26,290 nt of DNA, taken from IMG/VR virus record IMGVR_UViG_3300042387_001247, positions 1-26,290 of that record. One strand, written 5' to 3'. The position numbers and the translations under genes were made by a program. The notes under the pieces were generated by a model that ran no database searches, had not been told where the DNA came from, and was given only the letters and a program-made list of their open reading frames with translations. The stretch is from a virus. Within the stretch, counting starts at the first letter, position 1, and every line of letters begins with the position of its first letter. Below, piece after piece: positions 6,118 through 13,969 of this stretch.

Positions 6118-6146
6118 ACAAGCACGCCACACAATGATAGGCCCGC

Positions 6147-6165
6147 TAGAATGTTGAGACTCAAC
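6147..6165 (+). promoter_or_regulatory. Promoter -10 and palindromic operator of the replication operon
   Basis: TAGAAT (6147-6152) is a good sigma70 -10; a -35 is not obvious. It abuts the 13-base palindrome GTTGAGACTCAAC (6153-6165), 16 bases before the initiator start. The same half-site (CTCAAC) is repeated in the iteron array at 6565-6618, so the initiator (or a repressor with the same specificity) probably binds here and shuts the promoter. Confidence 0.6.
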
Positions 6166-6181
6166 ACCACCAGGCCAAGCC

Positions 6182-6931
6182 ATGTACGCTAAGGTATTCG
6201 CGCAAATCTACGATGGAACGCTCTGCACTCGTGGACCTTGGCAAGCGTTGGTGACGTTTCAGCAGCTTCTGGTTTTGGCTGACCCTGATGGCAACGTGGA
6301 CATGACAGCCTCGGCCATCGCGCGCCGAACAACCATCCCGCTTGAAATCATCGAGGCTGGCATTTTGGCTTTGCTCAGGCCGGACGATGAGAGCCGGACT
6401 CCGACAGAGGGCGGACGGCGCATACTGCCACTGTCCGAGGGCCGATCATGGGGCTGGCATATCGTCAACTACAAGCACTATCGCGAGCTAAAGCGCGAGG
6501 AGGACCGCCGCGAGTATCACCGCGAATACTGGCGCAACAAACGCTCAAAGAAGACCGCAGCAGACTCAACAGTCTCAACAGTCTCAACACAAACTCAACA
6601 CGCTCAACAGAATCAACCTAAGAAGGAGACAGAAGAAGTAGAGAAGAAAAGAAAGACAAACGCGCCTTCGGCGCTTGTGTCTGTGTCCGACCTCGTGGCC
6701 TTGGGTGTTCAAGAGGCCGACGCAGCTAGCTGGCTAGCTGCCAGAAAAGCCAAGCGCCTGCCCTTGACTCATGCCGCGTTGGCTGGCGTACAAGCCGAAG
6801 CGCACAAAGCAGGGATGACGCTGGAGCAGGCTATCGGTCGGTCTGCGGCTGAAGGCTGGGCAGGGTTCAAAGCCGAGTGGCTTAAGAATTCCGCCAATGA
6901 CGACCCCTACGGACTGAGGACCGCGCTGTGA
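6182..6931 (+). CDS. Phage replication initiator / replisome organiser (249 aa)
   Basis: The N-terminal ~105 residues follow a phage O-protein/organiser pattern: MYAKVFAQIYDGTL, LLVLADPDGNVDMT with a helix-turn-helix-like AIARRTTIPLEIIE, and ending RSWGWHIVNYKHYREL plus a basic helix. Residues 125-155 are a low-complexity linker (STVSTVSTQTQ, then Glu/Lys-rich). The C-terminal part (VSDLVALGVQEADAASWL..., AEGWAGFKAEW) is helical and may contact the helicase. As in lambda O, the linker DNA holds iterons, so the gene probably contains its own origin. It overlaps the primase-like gene (GTGA) and leads the replication operon. Confidence 0.82.
   Translation: MYAKVFAQIYDGTLCTRGPWQALVTFQQLLVLADPDGNVDMTASAIARRTTIPLEIIEAGILALLRPDDESRTPTEGGRRILPLSEGRSWGWHIVNYKHYRELKREEDRREYHREYWRNKRSKKTAADSTVSTVSTQTQHAQQNQPKKETEEVEKKRKTNAPSALVSVSDLVALGVQEADAASWLAARKAKRLPLTHAALAGVQAEAHKAGMTLEQAIGRSAAEGWAGFKAEWLKNSANDDPYGLRTAL
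6565..6618 (+). repeat. CTCAACA iteron array, probable replication origin
   Basis: Five exact CTCAACA units begin at 6565, 6574, 6583, 6594 and 6603 (spacing 9, 9, 11, 9), with a degenerate sixth (ATCAACC, 6612). They lie inside the initiator gene in the stretch encoding its linker and are followed by an A/G-rich, GC-poor run (6617-6662) that could serve as the unwinding element. The arrangement mirrors the lambda origin inside O. The half-site matches the palindrome at 6153-6165. Confidence 0.7.
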
Positions 6932-7344
6932 TCGCCGAGACCCTGCTGTCGCGGCTGTCGAAGGTCAAGGGCCGCAACGGCTCGTGGACCGCCTGCTGTC
7001 CCGCCCACGAGGACCGCAGCCCTTCGCTGTCGATCCGCGAGGACGGGGAACGGGTGCTTGTCCACTGCCACGCCGGCTGCGATGTGGCTTCGGTGCTGGG
7101 TGCTGTTGGCCTCGACATGACGGACCTGTACCCCCCACGACCCGAACCCGGATCGCAGCCGAAACAGCAGCGGGTGCGCTTGTTCGCTGGCGACGTACTG
7201 CGGTGCCTGCATGCTGAAGCAGCTGTGGTGATGGTGGCGGCTTACAACGTCCGCAAAGGCGTGAAGCTGACCGATGGAGACATGGACCGGCTCGCCCTTG
7301 CGTGGCGCCGGATCGACGAAGGAATGGAGGCAGTCAATGGGTAG
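6928..7344 (+). CDS. CHC2-type primase zinc-finger protein (138 aa)
   Basis: Residues 20-55 match the primase zinc-binding domain: CCPAHEDRSPSLSI gives Cys24/His27 and VHCHAGCD gives Cys47/Cys51. After that comes only a short tail (about 85 residues) with no TOPRIM or RNA-polymerase domain, so it is not a full primase. The GTG start overlaps the initiator's stop. It may select priming sites for a host primase, or be the detached zinc domain of a T7 gp4-like primase-helicase whose helicase is the next gene. Confidence 0.82.
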   Translation: MIAETLLSRLSKVKGRNGSWTACCPAHEDRSPSLSIREDGERVLVHCHAGCDVASVLGAVGLDMTDLYPPRPEPGSQPKQQRVRLFAGDVLRCLHAEAAVVMVAAYNVRKGVKLTDGDMDRLALAWRRIDEGMEAVNG

Positions 7345-8260
7345 CCTGACCAGCATCGACAACGTAGCCCGCCAGCTCGACGAGATGCGCGCTACGCGGC
7401 TGAAGAACAAGCCGGTGGACTTCGAGGCGTACATGGCATCGCGCTCGGCGGATGCCGCGCTTGTGAAGCCTGCTGAGGATTTCCACGAAGCTCTGCACGA
7501 CGAGTTCTTTGGTGCTGACGACCTGAAGGGCAAGTTCACGCCCTGGCGCAAACTCGACGACTTGGTGCGGATTCGCCCGGGTGAGCTGACATGCTGGGCC
7601 GGCTTCAACGGCCACGGTAAGAGCATGGCGACGGGGCAGGTGCTGCTTTCGCTCATGGAGCAGGGCGAGAAAGCCGTGGTGTGCTCCTTCGAGATGAAGC
7701 CGAAGAAGACCCTAGCGCGGATGTGCCGCCAGTACGCAGGCGTCGGAAGCCCGACCGCAGCGTATGTGGGCAAGTTTCTAGACGCGGTGGCGGGAAAGCT
7801 GTGGCTGTATGACCAGCAGGGCGAGACAACGCCGGAGCGTGTGTGCGGGGTGATCGCCTATTCTGCAGAGCAGCTTGGATGCACTCAGGTGATCGTCGAT
7901 TCGCTCATGAAAGTGGTAGGTGATGAGGACGACTACAACGGACAAAAGCGGTTTGTCGGCAAGCTGCAGTCACTGGCCCGAGATCTTGGCATCCATGTGC
8001 ACCTTGTGACGCACTCCCGCAAGCGCGAGGACGAGAACAAGCGCCCTGGCAAGCAGGACAACAAAGGCAGCGGCGCCATCGTCGACCAGACCGACAACTT
8101 CGTGTCGGTTTTCAAGCTTCCTCAGAAGGAAGGCGACACCGGCCCTACGCACTGCTTATACTTCGACAAGCAGAGAAACGGGGAATGGGAGGGGCATCTA
8201 GCCCTGTGGATGGACCCCGCATCGCTGCGGTTCAAGGAATCTCCGGGGATGTGGTCATGA
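7337..8260 (+). CDS. DnaB/T7 gp4-like replicative helicase (307 aa)
   Basis: RecA-fold ATPase. Walker A is AGFNGHGKSM (Lys95/Ser96), the following CSFEMKP is the helicase motif-1a type, Walker B is QVIVDSL (Asp188), and VTHSRKRE plus KGSGAIVDQTDNF matches the H3/H4 region of hexameric phage helicases. The ~75 residues before Walker A would be a linker for hexamer formation. ATG 7337 has GGAGG six bases upstream and is chosen over the longer frame, which overlaps the previous gene. It is expected to unwind DNA at the fork and be loaded by the initiator. Confidence 0.87.
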   Translation: MGSLTSIDNVARQLDEMRATRLKNKPVDFEAYMASRSADAALVKPAEDFHEALHDEFFGADDLKGKFTPWRKLDDLVRIRPGELTCWAGFNGHGKSMATGQVLLSLMEQGEKAVVCSFEMKPKKTLARMCRQYAGVGSPTAAYVGKFLDAVAGKLWLYDQQGETTPERVCGVIAYSAEQLGCTQVIVDSLMKVVGDEDDYNGQKRFVGKLQSLARDLGIHVHLVTHSRKREDENKRPGKQDNKGSGAIVDQTDNFVSVFKLPQKEGDTGPTHCLYFDKQRNGEWEGHLALWMDPASLRFKESPGMWS

Positions 8261-8454
8261 GCGCGCAGGGAATCGACTGCAGCCAGGCCCGCCAGGTGGC
8301 CGAACGGCTGCGAGCGCTTGAGGCGTCAGGCGTCAGGCTAACTGAGTCGCAACGCTGGGTGCTGAAGTGCTGCGAGCGCCGGGTCGCGCTGGCGCTGGCG
8401 CTTGAGCGGCTGCGCCTCGCCGAGACGTTCGCAACGCCGAAGGAGATGCCGTGA
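8257..8454 (+). CDS. Small helical hypothetical protein (65 aa)
   Basis: Starts MSAQGIDCSQARQV at an ATGA overlap and ends overlapping the resolvase start (GTGA). Almost entirely helical with many Arg/Leu/Glu. No family recognised; position suggests a replication accessory role, but nothing in the sequence proves it. Confidence 0.6.
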   Translation: MSAQGIDCSQARQVAERLRALEASGVRLTESQRWVLKCCERRVALALALERLRLAETFATPKEMP

Positions 8455-8987
8455 TCGTCATCGGGATCGACATCGGCCTTACCGGCGCCGTGGCCGCCGT
8501 CGACAGCCGCGGCACGGCCGCTGTGCGCGATCTGCCGCTGATCGCCGACGGCAAGCCCAGGAAGGTGACCCGCGCCGGCAAGGCCACGACGACCCAGCCG
8601 ATGCGCCTGGACGGCCGCGGCCTGCTGCTGCTAATCCGCGAGTTCGTCCCCATCGGCGAGGCCGCGCTGATCGTCTTCGAGGACGTGCGGGCAAGGCCCG
8701 GCGGCAACGGTAACGAGCACGGCAACACCATGCACAGCCAGGGCAGCATGATGCGCAGCCGCGGCATCGTCGAGAGCGTGGCCGACATCACCCGGCTCGA
8801 CGTTAAGGTCGTGCAGCCGCAGACGTGGAAGCGGCACTTCGGGCTGATTGGCAAGCCCAAGGCCGCCAGCGCCGAGACTGCGCGCGGGTTGTTCCCGCTG
8901 CTGGCGGCCGACTTGAAGCGCGTGAAGGACCACAACCGGGCCGAGTCGCTGCTGCTGGCCAAGTGGGGGCAGGGGGTGCATTCGTGA
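8451..8987 (+). CDS. RuvC-like Holliday junction resolvase (178 aa)
   Basis: RNase H-like fold endonuclease. Asp7 in IGIDIGLTGA, Glu77 in IVFEDVRA, and the C-terminal acidic cluster KDHNRAESLLLA (Asp160, Glu165) are the expected metal ligands; WKRHFGLIGKPKAAS matches the conserved linker of phage RuvC-like proteins. The GTG start is fixed by overlap with the previous stop. Likely resolves branched replication and recombination intermediates before packaging. Confidence 0.87.
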   Translation: MIVIGIDIGLTGAVAAVDSRGTAAVRDLPLIADGKPRKVTRAGKATTTQPMRLDGRGLLLLIREFVPIGEAALIVFEDVRARPGGNGNEHGNTMHSQGSMMRSRGIVESVADITRLDVKVVQPQTWKRHFGLIGKPKAASAETARGLFPLLAADLKRVKDHNRAESLLLAKWGQGVHS

Positions 8988-9139
8988 CTATCTTCGCCGT
9001 CCCCGTAGGCCGAGGCCGCCGGGCCGAGATGCGCCTGAGCTACCACCGCGGCCCGCAGTCGGCGCCGTTCCTGGCGCGCGTGGGCGAGACGTTCGATCTG
9101 GCCGGGGCCACTTGGCGCATCAAGCGCGTGGAGGCCTGA
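8984..9139 (+). CDS. Very small hypothetical protein (51 aa)
   Basis: GTG start (VTIFAVPVGRG) overlapping the resolvase stop. Seems to be a small β-rich protein ending FDLAGATWRIKRVEA. GC-rich coding pattern and exact overlaps favour a real gene. No family recognised. Confidence 0.52.
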   Translation: MTIFAVPVGRGRRAEMRLSYHRGPQSAPFLARVGETFDLAGATWRIKRVEA

Positions 9140-9141
9140 CG

Positions 9142-9420
9142 ATGCCCTCCGCCCGCCTTCCCGACGGCCGCGAGGTCGAAACTGCCAGCCCGGAATGGCG
9201 CGCGCACTGCTTCGCCGAGTGGAAGGCCCGGCAGCCGGAGTGCGACCGCCACGTGGCCACGCTGCAGCGCACCCGCGGCGCAGACGCCCGGCGCGAGTAC
9301 CTGGCCACCCTGGAGCGGGCCGACAAGTCAATGGCCGACCGCGTGCGCGTGGAGTTCGCGCGCTGGTGGGACGCCGAGCAGAAGCGCCGCGCCGCAGCCC
9401 GATCAACCCCCGCCGGATGA
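9142..9420 (+). CDS. Hypothetical phage protein (92 aa)
   Basis: MPSARLPDGREVETASPEWR opens the protein and GGAGG lies seven bases before ATG 9142. The rest is charged and helical with two Cys/His residues (HCFAEW, CDRHVATL). The PDGRxV...S.EWR opening is a recurring small phage-protein pattern of unknown function (DUF7696-like; low certainty). Overlaps the next gene by ATGA. Confidence 0.65.
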   Translation: MPSARLPDGREVETASPEWRAHCFAEWKARQPECDRHVATLQRTRGADARREYLATLERADKSMADRVRVEFARWWDAEQKRRAAARSTPAG

Positions 9421-9935
9421 CCTACCCAGCCGACCAGATGCTGCTGTTCACCGACCTGCCGATCCCGACGGCGCCGCCCGCTTCACCCCGCCCGAAGCCG
9501 GACAGGCCCTGGCGGGTGGCCGTGCAGGCGCTTGCCTGCCTGTTGCAGCTGCCGATCCGCGCCCCGCTGCGCGAGTTGGACCGCGACGACCTGGCCGAGC
9601 CGGCGCCTGTGCACCGCATCGTGTCGGCCGCAGACGCGCCGCCGGTGCAGACCGTGGCGGTGTCGAGCATCTTCGGCCTGGCCGCCACGGTGCAGTCGCT
9701 AAAGCGCGGCCGGTTCGGCACGGCCGAGCAGTTCGAGCCGGCTCCGTACCGTGTCGAGCGCAGCTACGCCGACGGCACGCTGCGGGTGATCCGGCAGCGG
9801 CCCGAGGAGACGGCCGAGTGGCAGGAACGCGAGCGGGTCAGGCGGGCGAAGCAGAGGCCGCCGAAGCCGACGGCGAAGGCGAAGACGCGGGGGAAGAAGG
9901 TGCGGGCATGGGATGGGGAGGGGCAGGATGGCTAA
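9417..9935 (+). CDS. Hypothetical protein with basic tail (172 aa)
   Basis: No family recognised. Pro-rich N-terminal part with one hydrophobic helix (WRVAVQALACLLQLPI). A middle part (YRVERSYADGTLRVIRQRP) is likely β-hairpin. The last ~40 residues are Arg/Lys/Pro-rich (KQRPPKPTAKAKTRGKK), consistent with nucleic-acid binding. It sits directly before the small terminase and overlaps it by eight bases. Confidence 0.6.
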   Translation: MTYPADQMLLFTDLPIPTAPPASPRPKPDRPWRVAVQALACLLQLPIRAPLRELDRDDLAEPAPVHRIVSAADAPPVQTVAVSSIFGLAATVQSLKRGRFGTAEQFEPAPYRVERSYADGTLRVIRQRPEETAEWQERERVRRAKQRPPKPTAKAKTRGKKVRAWDGEGQDG

Positions 9936-10506
9936 GCCGCAGTCGCTCTCACCAGGCCAGCAGGCCGAGGTGCGCCGTCGGCGTGTTGCCGGCGAAGGGG
10001 TGCGAGCGCTGGCTCGGGAGTTCGGCGTCGCGCCGTCGACGATCAGCAAGCTATGCGAACAATCCGAACAGGTGCGAACAGTGGCCGAGCAGGTCGCAGC
10101 GGCTCAGACGGCACTGGCCGCGCTGCCCGTTGCCCAGCAGCATGAGGCTTTGTCCCTGGCCGACAAGCTGCGCAGCATCAGCGACAACCTGGCCGCCGCC
10201 GCCATGCACGGCGCGGCCACGGCGCACCGGCTGAACGCGCTGGCCAATGCCGAGGTGGCGAAGGTCGACGACGCCGACCCGCTGAGCAACATGGACGCGC
10301 TGCGGGGTGTCGGCGTGCTGTCGAAACTGGCGAACGAATCCGCTTCGGTGGCGCTGAACCTGCTGGCGGCGAACAAGCCGACGGTTGAAAAAATTAACGC
10401 GGCCCGGCAGGCAGGTAATAAAATAGACCCCTCCAAACTGTCAGACGCTGCGCTTGAAGAGTTAGCGCGCGTTATGAGAGAAGCGAAGGGCAGCCATGCA
10501 GATTAA
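9928..10506 (+). CDS. Terminase small subunit-like protein (192 aa)
   Basis: Probable DNA-recognition subunit of the packaging motor. Residues about 10-45 form a helix-turn-helix of the resolvase/terminase type (RVAGEGVRALAREFGVAPST, ISKLCEQ), followed by long helical segments suited to ring oligomerisation. Ribosome site GGGGAGGGGCAGG precedes ATG 9928. Assignment rests on the HTH, size and position upstream of the large terminase. The last ~40 codons turn AT-richer (codons such as AAA, ATT, AAT, ATA), matching the inserted endonuclease gene next door. Confidence 0.75.
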   Translation: MAKPQSLSPGQQAEVRRRRVAGEGVRALAREFGVAPSTISKLCEQSEQVRTVAEQVAAAQTALAALPVAQQHEALSLADKLRSISDNLAAAAMHGAATAHRLNALANAEVAKVDDADPLSNMDALRGVGVLSKLANESASVALNLLAANKPTVEKINAARQAGNKIDPSKLSDAALEELARVMREAKGSHAD

Positions 10507-11149
10507 CGACGATTGGGCTAAGCCGGGGCTGTATGTCATCAGCTTTGCGAACGGCGCCCAGTATGTCGGCATGTCCTCTGTATCGGTGCGAGCCCGTCTC
10601 CTTCACCATATCTGCAAGGCCGGTCTAGGTAGTAACTTGGCATTGCATTGCGCCATGCGCAAACATGGCCTCGACAGCCTAAGCGCGGAAGCTGTATTTC
10701 TCTACCCTGACGCGGACCTGTGCGAGGCCGAGATCGCCATGATCGCCGAAAGGCGCGCAGCCGGCGTCCGCCTATACAACCTCACCAGCGGCGGCGAGGG
10801 CAGGCGCGGCTATTCGCTGACCGAACAGGCGAGAGGGAAGATCGGCGCAGCAAACCGAGACCCTGTTCGCGTTCGCGCCAGAGCGGAAGCGCTGAGGCGC
10901 CCAGAGGTCAAGGCACGGATGGTTGACGGTCAGCGCAGATCGTGGACCCCAGAGCGCAAGGCGCGCTTTGCGGACACCAAGCGCGGCGAAGCGGCGCCGT
11001 GCGCCAAGCTGCGGGCCGAGGATGTGCGCAGCATCAAGCAGAGGCTGGCCGCCATGGAGTCGTGCGCCTCTATATCTCGCTCGTTCGGAGTGACCCCGGA
11101 GGCCATCAGCAGGATCAAGTGCGGCAAGTCGTGGGCACATGTTGATTGA
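10496..11149 (+). CDS. GIY-YIG homing endonuclease with NUMOD domains (217 aa)
   Basis: Free-standing mobile endonuclease between the terminase genes. GLY (11-13) and YVG (23-25) form the GIY-YIG core, with Arg34, Glu79 and Asn95 (LYNLTSGGEG) as further catalytic-core residues. The C-terminal half is NUMOD3-like basic helices (SLTEQARGKIG...) and a helix-turn-helix (SCASISRSFGVTPEAISRIK). It overlaps both terminase genes, by 11 bases at each end, so it interrupts neither. Its lower GC extends into both neighbours. Confidence 0.9.
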   Translation: MQINDDWAKPGLYVISFANGAQYVGMSSVSVRARLLHHICKAGLGSNLALHCAMRKHGLDSLSAEAVFLYPDADLCEAEIAMIAERRAAGVRLYNLTSGGEGRRGYSLTEQARGKIGAANRDPVRVRARAEALRRPEVKARMVDGQRRSWTPERKARFADTKRGEAAPCAKLRAEDVRSIKQRLAAMESCASISRSFGVTPEAISRIKCGKSWAHVD

Positions 11150-12569
11150 ATGTCCCCTGAGCCTGGACGAGGTAGAGGTCGAGCTTTCCCGCAGGCAATG
11201 TAAGTCTCTTTCCGCCTTCGTGCGTCAGGCGTGGCCGGTTCTTGAGCCTGGTCAGCCTTACGTCCATGGCTGGCACGCCGACGCGGTGTGCGAACACCTA
11301 GAGGCCATCACGCGCGGGCAGATAACACGCCTGCTTATCAACATTCCACCAGGCACATCAAAGAGCACTCTGGTAAGCGTAATGTGGCCAGCCTGGGAGT
11401 GGGGGCCGCAGGGGATGCCGAGCAAGCGCTTTATCGGCGCATCGCATGAGCAGGGGTTGGCTATCCGCGATGCCATGAAGATGCGGCATCTTGTCACCAG
11501 CGACTGGTACAGGGATAGATGGCCTGTTAATCTGCTGGAAGACCAAAACCAAAAGCTGAACTTTCAGAACGACAAGACAGGGTTTCGTCAGGCTTGCGCC
11601 GTTGCCAGCATGACAGGGCGAAGGGGTGATTCTGTTGTCTGGGATGACCCCCATAGCGTGGAAGACGCGCATTCAAAAGCGCAGTTGGAGGCGGCCATCC
11701 GAGTTTTCCGGGAAACTTTGCCTACGCGTCTAAACAATCCCGACAGGTCGGCCATCATCATCGTCATGCAGCGCCTGCATGAGAGCGATGTGGCCGGCGA
11801 GATTCTTGCCAACGACCTGGGCTATGACCACCTGTGCCTGCCGATGGAGTGGGAAGCGCCGCGCAAGGCCACCAGCATCGGCTTCGTCGACCCGCGCACG
11901 GAGGTAGGCGAGCTACTGTTTCCGGCTCGGTTCCCGCGCGCCGTGGTTGACCGCGACAAGAAGGTCATGGGCGCCTACGCCGTGGCCGGGCAGCTGCAGC
12001 AGCGGCCGTCGCCGCCCGGGGGTGAGGAATTCCAGCCCGACATGATCGGCGTGATCGACGCGCTGCCGGCTGGCCGCATCCGCTGGTGCCGCGGCTGGGA
12101 CTTGGGCGCGACCGAGGGGGCAGGCAGCTACACAGCAGGCGTCAAGGTGGGGCTGCTCGAAGACGGCCGCGTCGTGTTCGCCGACGCTCGCCGCGAACAG
12201 TTCGCCGTGCACAAGCGCGATGCCTTCATCAAGGCGACCGCGCAGCAGGACGGCAAGGGCATTCTGCAGAGCCTGCCGCAAGACCCCGGGCAGGCCGGAA
12301 AGACCCAGGTCGCCGGGTTCGCGGCGCTGCTGATCGGCCACGAGTGCCACTTCAGCACGGAAAGCGGGGAGAAGACCGTGCGGGCTCGGCCGCTGGCGAG
12401 CCAAGTCAACGCCGGAAACGCCGTCATGGTGCGCGGCGCGTGGAACCGGGACTTCACAGACGAGCTGCGCACGTTTCCGAATGGCCTGTACTCTGACCAG
12501 GTGGATGCGGCCTCGCGCGGGTTTGCGGCGCTGCTGCAGCCGCAGGCGAAGTCTGGCGTGTTCTTCTAG
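11139..12569 (+). CDS. terL: Terminase large subunit (476 aa)
   Basis: ATPase and nuclease of the packaging motor. Walker A is NIPPGTSKST (residues 69-77); Walker B is DSVVWDDPH (Asp169/170, then Glu174). The nuclease half has WDLGATEGAGSYTAG, then QDPGQAGK, and a final acidic DQVDAASRGF, as in Terminase_6-type RNase H folds. ATG 11139 overlaps the endonuclease gene and gives a normal TerL length. Base use changes around 11800: the ATPase half is AT-richer, the nuclease half very GC-rich. Confidence 0.92.
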   Translation: MLIECPLSLDEVEVELSRRQCKSLSAFVRQAWPVLEPGQPYVHGWHADAVCEHLEAITRGQITRLLINIPPGTSKSTLVSVMWPAWEWGPQGMPSKRFIGASHEQGLAIRDAMKMRHLVTSDWYRDRWPVNLLEDQNQKLNFQNDKTGFRQACAVASMTGRRGDSVVWDDPHSVEDAHSKAQLEAAIRVFRETLPTRLNNPDRSAIIIVMQRLHESDVAGEILANDLGYDHLCLPMEWEAPRKATSIGFVDPRTEVGELLFPARFPRAVVDRDKKVMGAYAVAGQLQQRPSPPGGEEFQPDMIGVIDALPAGRIRWCRGWDLGATEGAGSYTAGVKVGLLEDGRVVFADARREQFAVHKRDAFIKATAQQDGKGILQSLPQDPGQAGKTQVAGFAALLIGHECHFSTESGEKTVRARPLASQVNAGNAVMVRGAWNRDFTDELRTFPNGLYSDQVDAASRGFAALLQPQAKSGVFF

Positions 12570-12573
12570 CCCG

Positions 12574-12585
12574 TTCCTAGCATCG
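12574..12585 (+). promoter_or_regulatory. TTCCTAGCATCG late-gene start motif (portal)
   Basis: Exact TTCCTAGCATCG seven bases before the portal ATG, in a 23-base gap with no Shine-Dalgarno. If TAGCAT acts as a -10 box, transcription would start almost at the ATG, making a leaderless message. Same motif at 18065 and 18482, near-copies at 16444 and 25530. Confidence 0.5.
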
Positions 12586-12592
12586 GGCGCCT

Positions 12593-13969
12593 ATGCCCGA
12601 GTTCATCATCAACGAGGCCGACTTCCTCGCGGCTTCGCGCGCACGCGAGGCCCTGCTGTACGGCTCGCTCGACGCGAAGCGCCCGCAGGCCTGGGTGCAG
12701 TTCGGGTATCCCGAGACGCTGACGCCCGAGCACCTGCTGAAGGCGTACCTGCGCGGCGGTCCCGGCTTCCGCGCCGTGCACCACATTCTCGACCGCTGCT
12801 GGCAGGAATGGCCGCGGGTGAAGCTGAAGGCTAGCGACGCCGAGACGCCGTGGGAAACACGGCTGCAGGGCATCCTCGAAAAGGTCAACGCTTGGCCGAA
12901 GCTGCAGGACTGGGACCGCCGGAACATGGTCGGGCGCTTCTCCGGTCTCATCCTGCGCGTGGCAGACGGGAAGCAGCTGCGCGAGCCGCTGATGAGGGCC
13001 TCGCGCCTGGTCGACCTGGTGCCGGTGTACGAGCACCAGCTGAAGGTGGTGGGCTGGGATAGCGACAGCAGCAGCGACACCTTCGGCCAGCCGACCATGT
13101 GGCAGTACCGCATGCGCACCAGCGACCGCCAGGACACGCAAGGCCAGCCCGAGCAGTGGGTCGACGTGCATCCGAGCCGCGTCCTGATCCTGGCCGAAGG
13201 CGCCGTCGGGGATGACTTCTTCGACGGCATCCCGCTGCTGCAGCCCGGGTTCAATGCGCTGGTCGACCTGGAGAAGGTCAGCGGCGGATCGGCCGAGAGC
13301 TACCTGAAGAACAGCGCCCGGGTGCTCAAGTTCACATTCGACAAGGACAGCGACCCGCAGAAGCTGACGCAGTCGGCCGACGGCAGCGCGAGCGGCAAGA
13401 CGCTGGGCCAGGCCATCGAGGAGAAGGCGCGCGGCCTGAACACCAACATCGACGCATCGGTGGCGGTGCAGGGTGGCGACGTGGGCACGCTACAAACCAC
13501 GATGCACGACCCACGAGGCGCCTGGGAGATCGCGGCGAACACCTTCGCGGCGGCCGTCGGCATCCCCTTCACGATCCTGTTCGGCCAGCAGACCGGCCGC
13601 TTGGCCAGCGACGAAGACAAGAAGGCCGACAACGCGCGGTGCAAGTCGCGCCAGCGCAACCTGCTCACCGGCGCCGTGACCGCGCTGATCCGCCGGCTGC
13701 AGGCGTGCGGCATCGTGGAGGCGTCGGACTTCGAGGTCGAGTGGAAGCCTCTGGATGCGATGGGCGACGGCGAGAAGGCCGACATCGCCAGCAAGCTGGC
13801 GACGATCAACAAGGACATGGTCGCCGCCGGCCGCAATGCCCCGTTCTCAGAGAACGAAGTGCGCAAGGTGCTGGACTACGAAGAAGAGCCCGAGCTCGAC
13901 GACATGCCGGGCGAGGGTGATCCGGCCGACGATGAGGGCGACCCGGGCGCGCTGCCGCCGCAGCCGTGA
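12593..13969 (+). CDS. Portal protein, DUF1073 family (458 aa)
   Basis: Portal ring subunit through which DNA enters the head. The order fits DUF1073/phage_portal_3: a wing/clip region with LVPVYEHQLKVVGW and WVDVHPSRVLILAEG, and the conserved core AVGIPFTILFGQQTGRLAS with DEDKKADNARC, then an acidic Pro/Asp-rich tail. Length is normal. ATG 12593 follows the TTCCTAGCATCG motif and has no Shine-Dalgarno. Its stop overlaps the GTG of the MuF-like gene, as usual for portal-MuF pairs. Confidence 0.9.
   Translation: MPEFIINEADFLAASRAREALLYGSLDAKRPQAWVQFGYPETLTPEHLLKAYLRGGPGFRAVHHILDRCWQEWPRVKLKASDAETPWETRLQGILEKVNAWPKLQDWDRRNMVGRFSGLILRVADGKQLREPLMRASRLVDLVPVYEHQLKVVGWDSDSSSDTFGQPTMWQYRMRTSDRQDTQGQPEQWVDVHPSRVLILAEGAVGDDFFDGIPLLQPGFNALVDLEKVSGGSAESYLKNSARVLKFTFDKDSDPQKLTQSADGSASGKTLGQAIEEKARGLNTNIDASVAVQGGDVGTLQTTMHDPRGAWEIAANTFAAAVGIPFTILFGQQTGRLASDEDKKADNARCKSRQRNLLTGAVTALIRRLQACGIVEASDFEVEWKPLDAMGDGEKADIASKLATINKDMVAAGRNAPFSENEVRKVLDYEEEPELDDMPGEGDPADDEGDPGALPPQP

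Noticed and set aside
6114-6137. Seven-codon frame MNKHATQ overlapping the previous stop
   Set aside because: Too short to support as a gene; could be a leader peptide, but nothing indicates attenuation.
6565-6618. CTCAACA repeats as a CRISPR-like array
   Set aside because: Units are 7 bases with 2-4-base gaps inside a gene; this fits replication iterons, not repeat-spacer structure, and there are no cas genes.
6907-7773. 288-aa minus-strand open frame opposite primase and helicase genes
   Set aside because: Shadow of two recognisable sense genes; no motifs of its own.
8333-9406. 357-aa minus-strand open frame
   Set aside because: Lies opposite the resolvase and small replication genes; Arg/Pro/Ala-rich shadow without features. 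Unlike the intein case it shows no domain.
12593-13969. DUF1073 family is also labelled with an anti-CBASS (Acb1) name in some resources
   Set aside because: The protein has portal length, portal motifs and portal position between TerL and MuF; I see no reason to call it a CBASS inhibitor.
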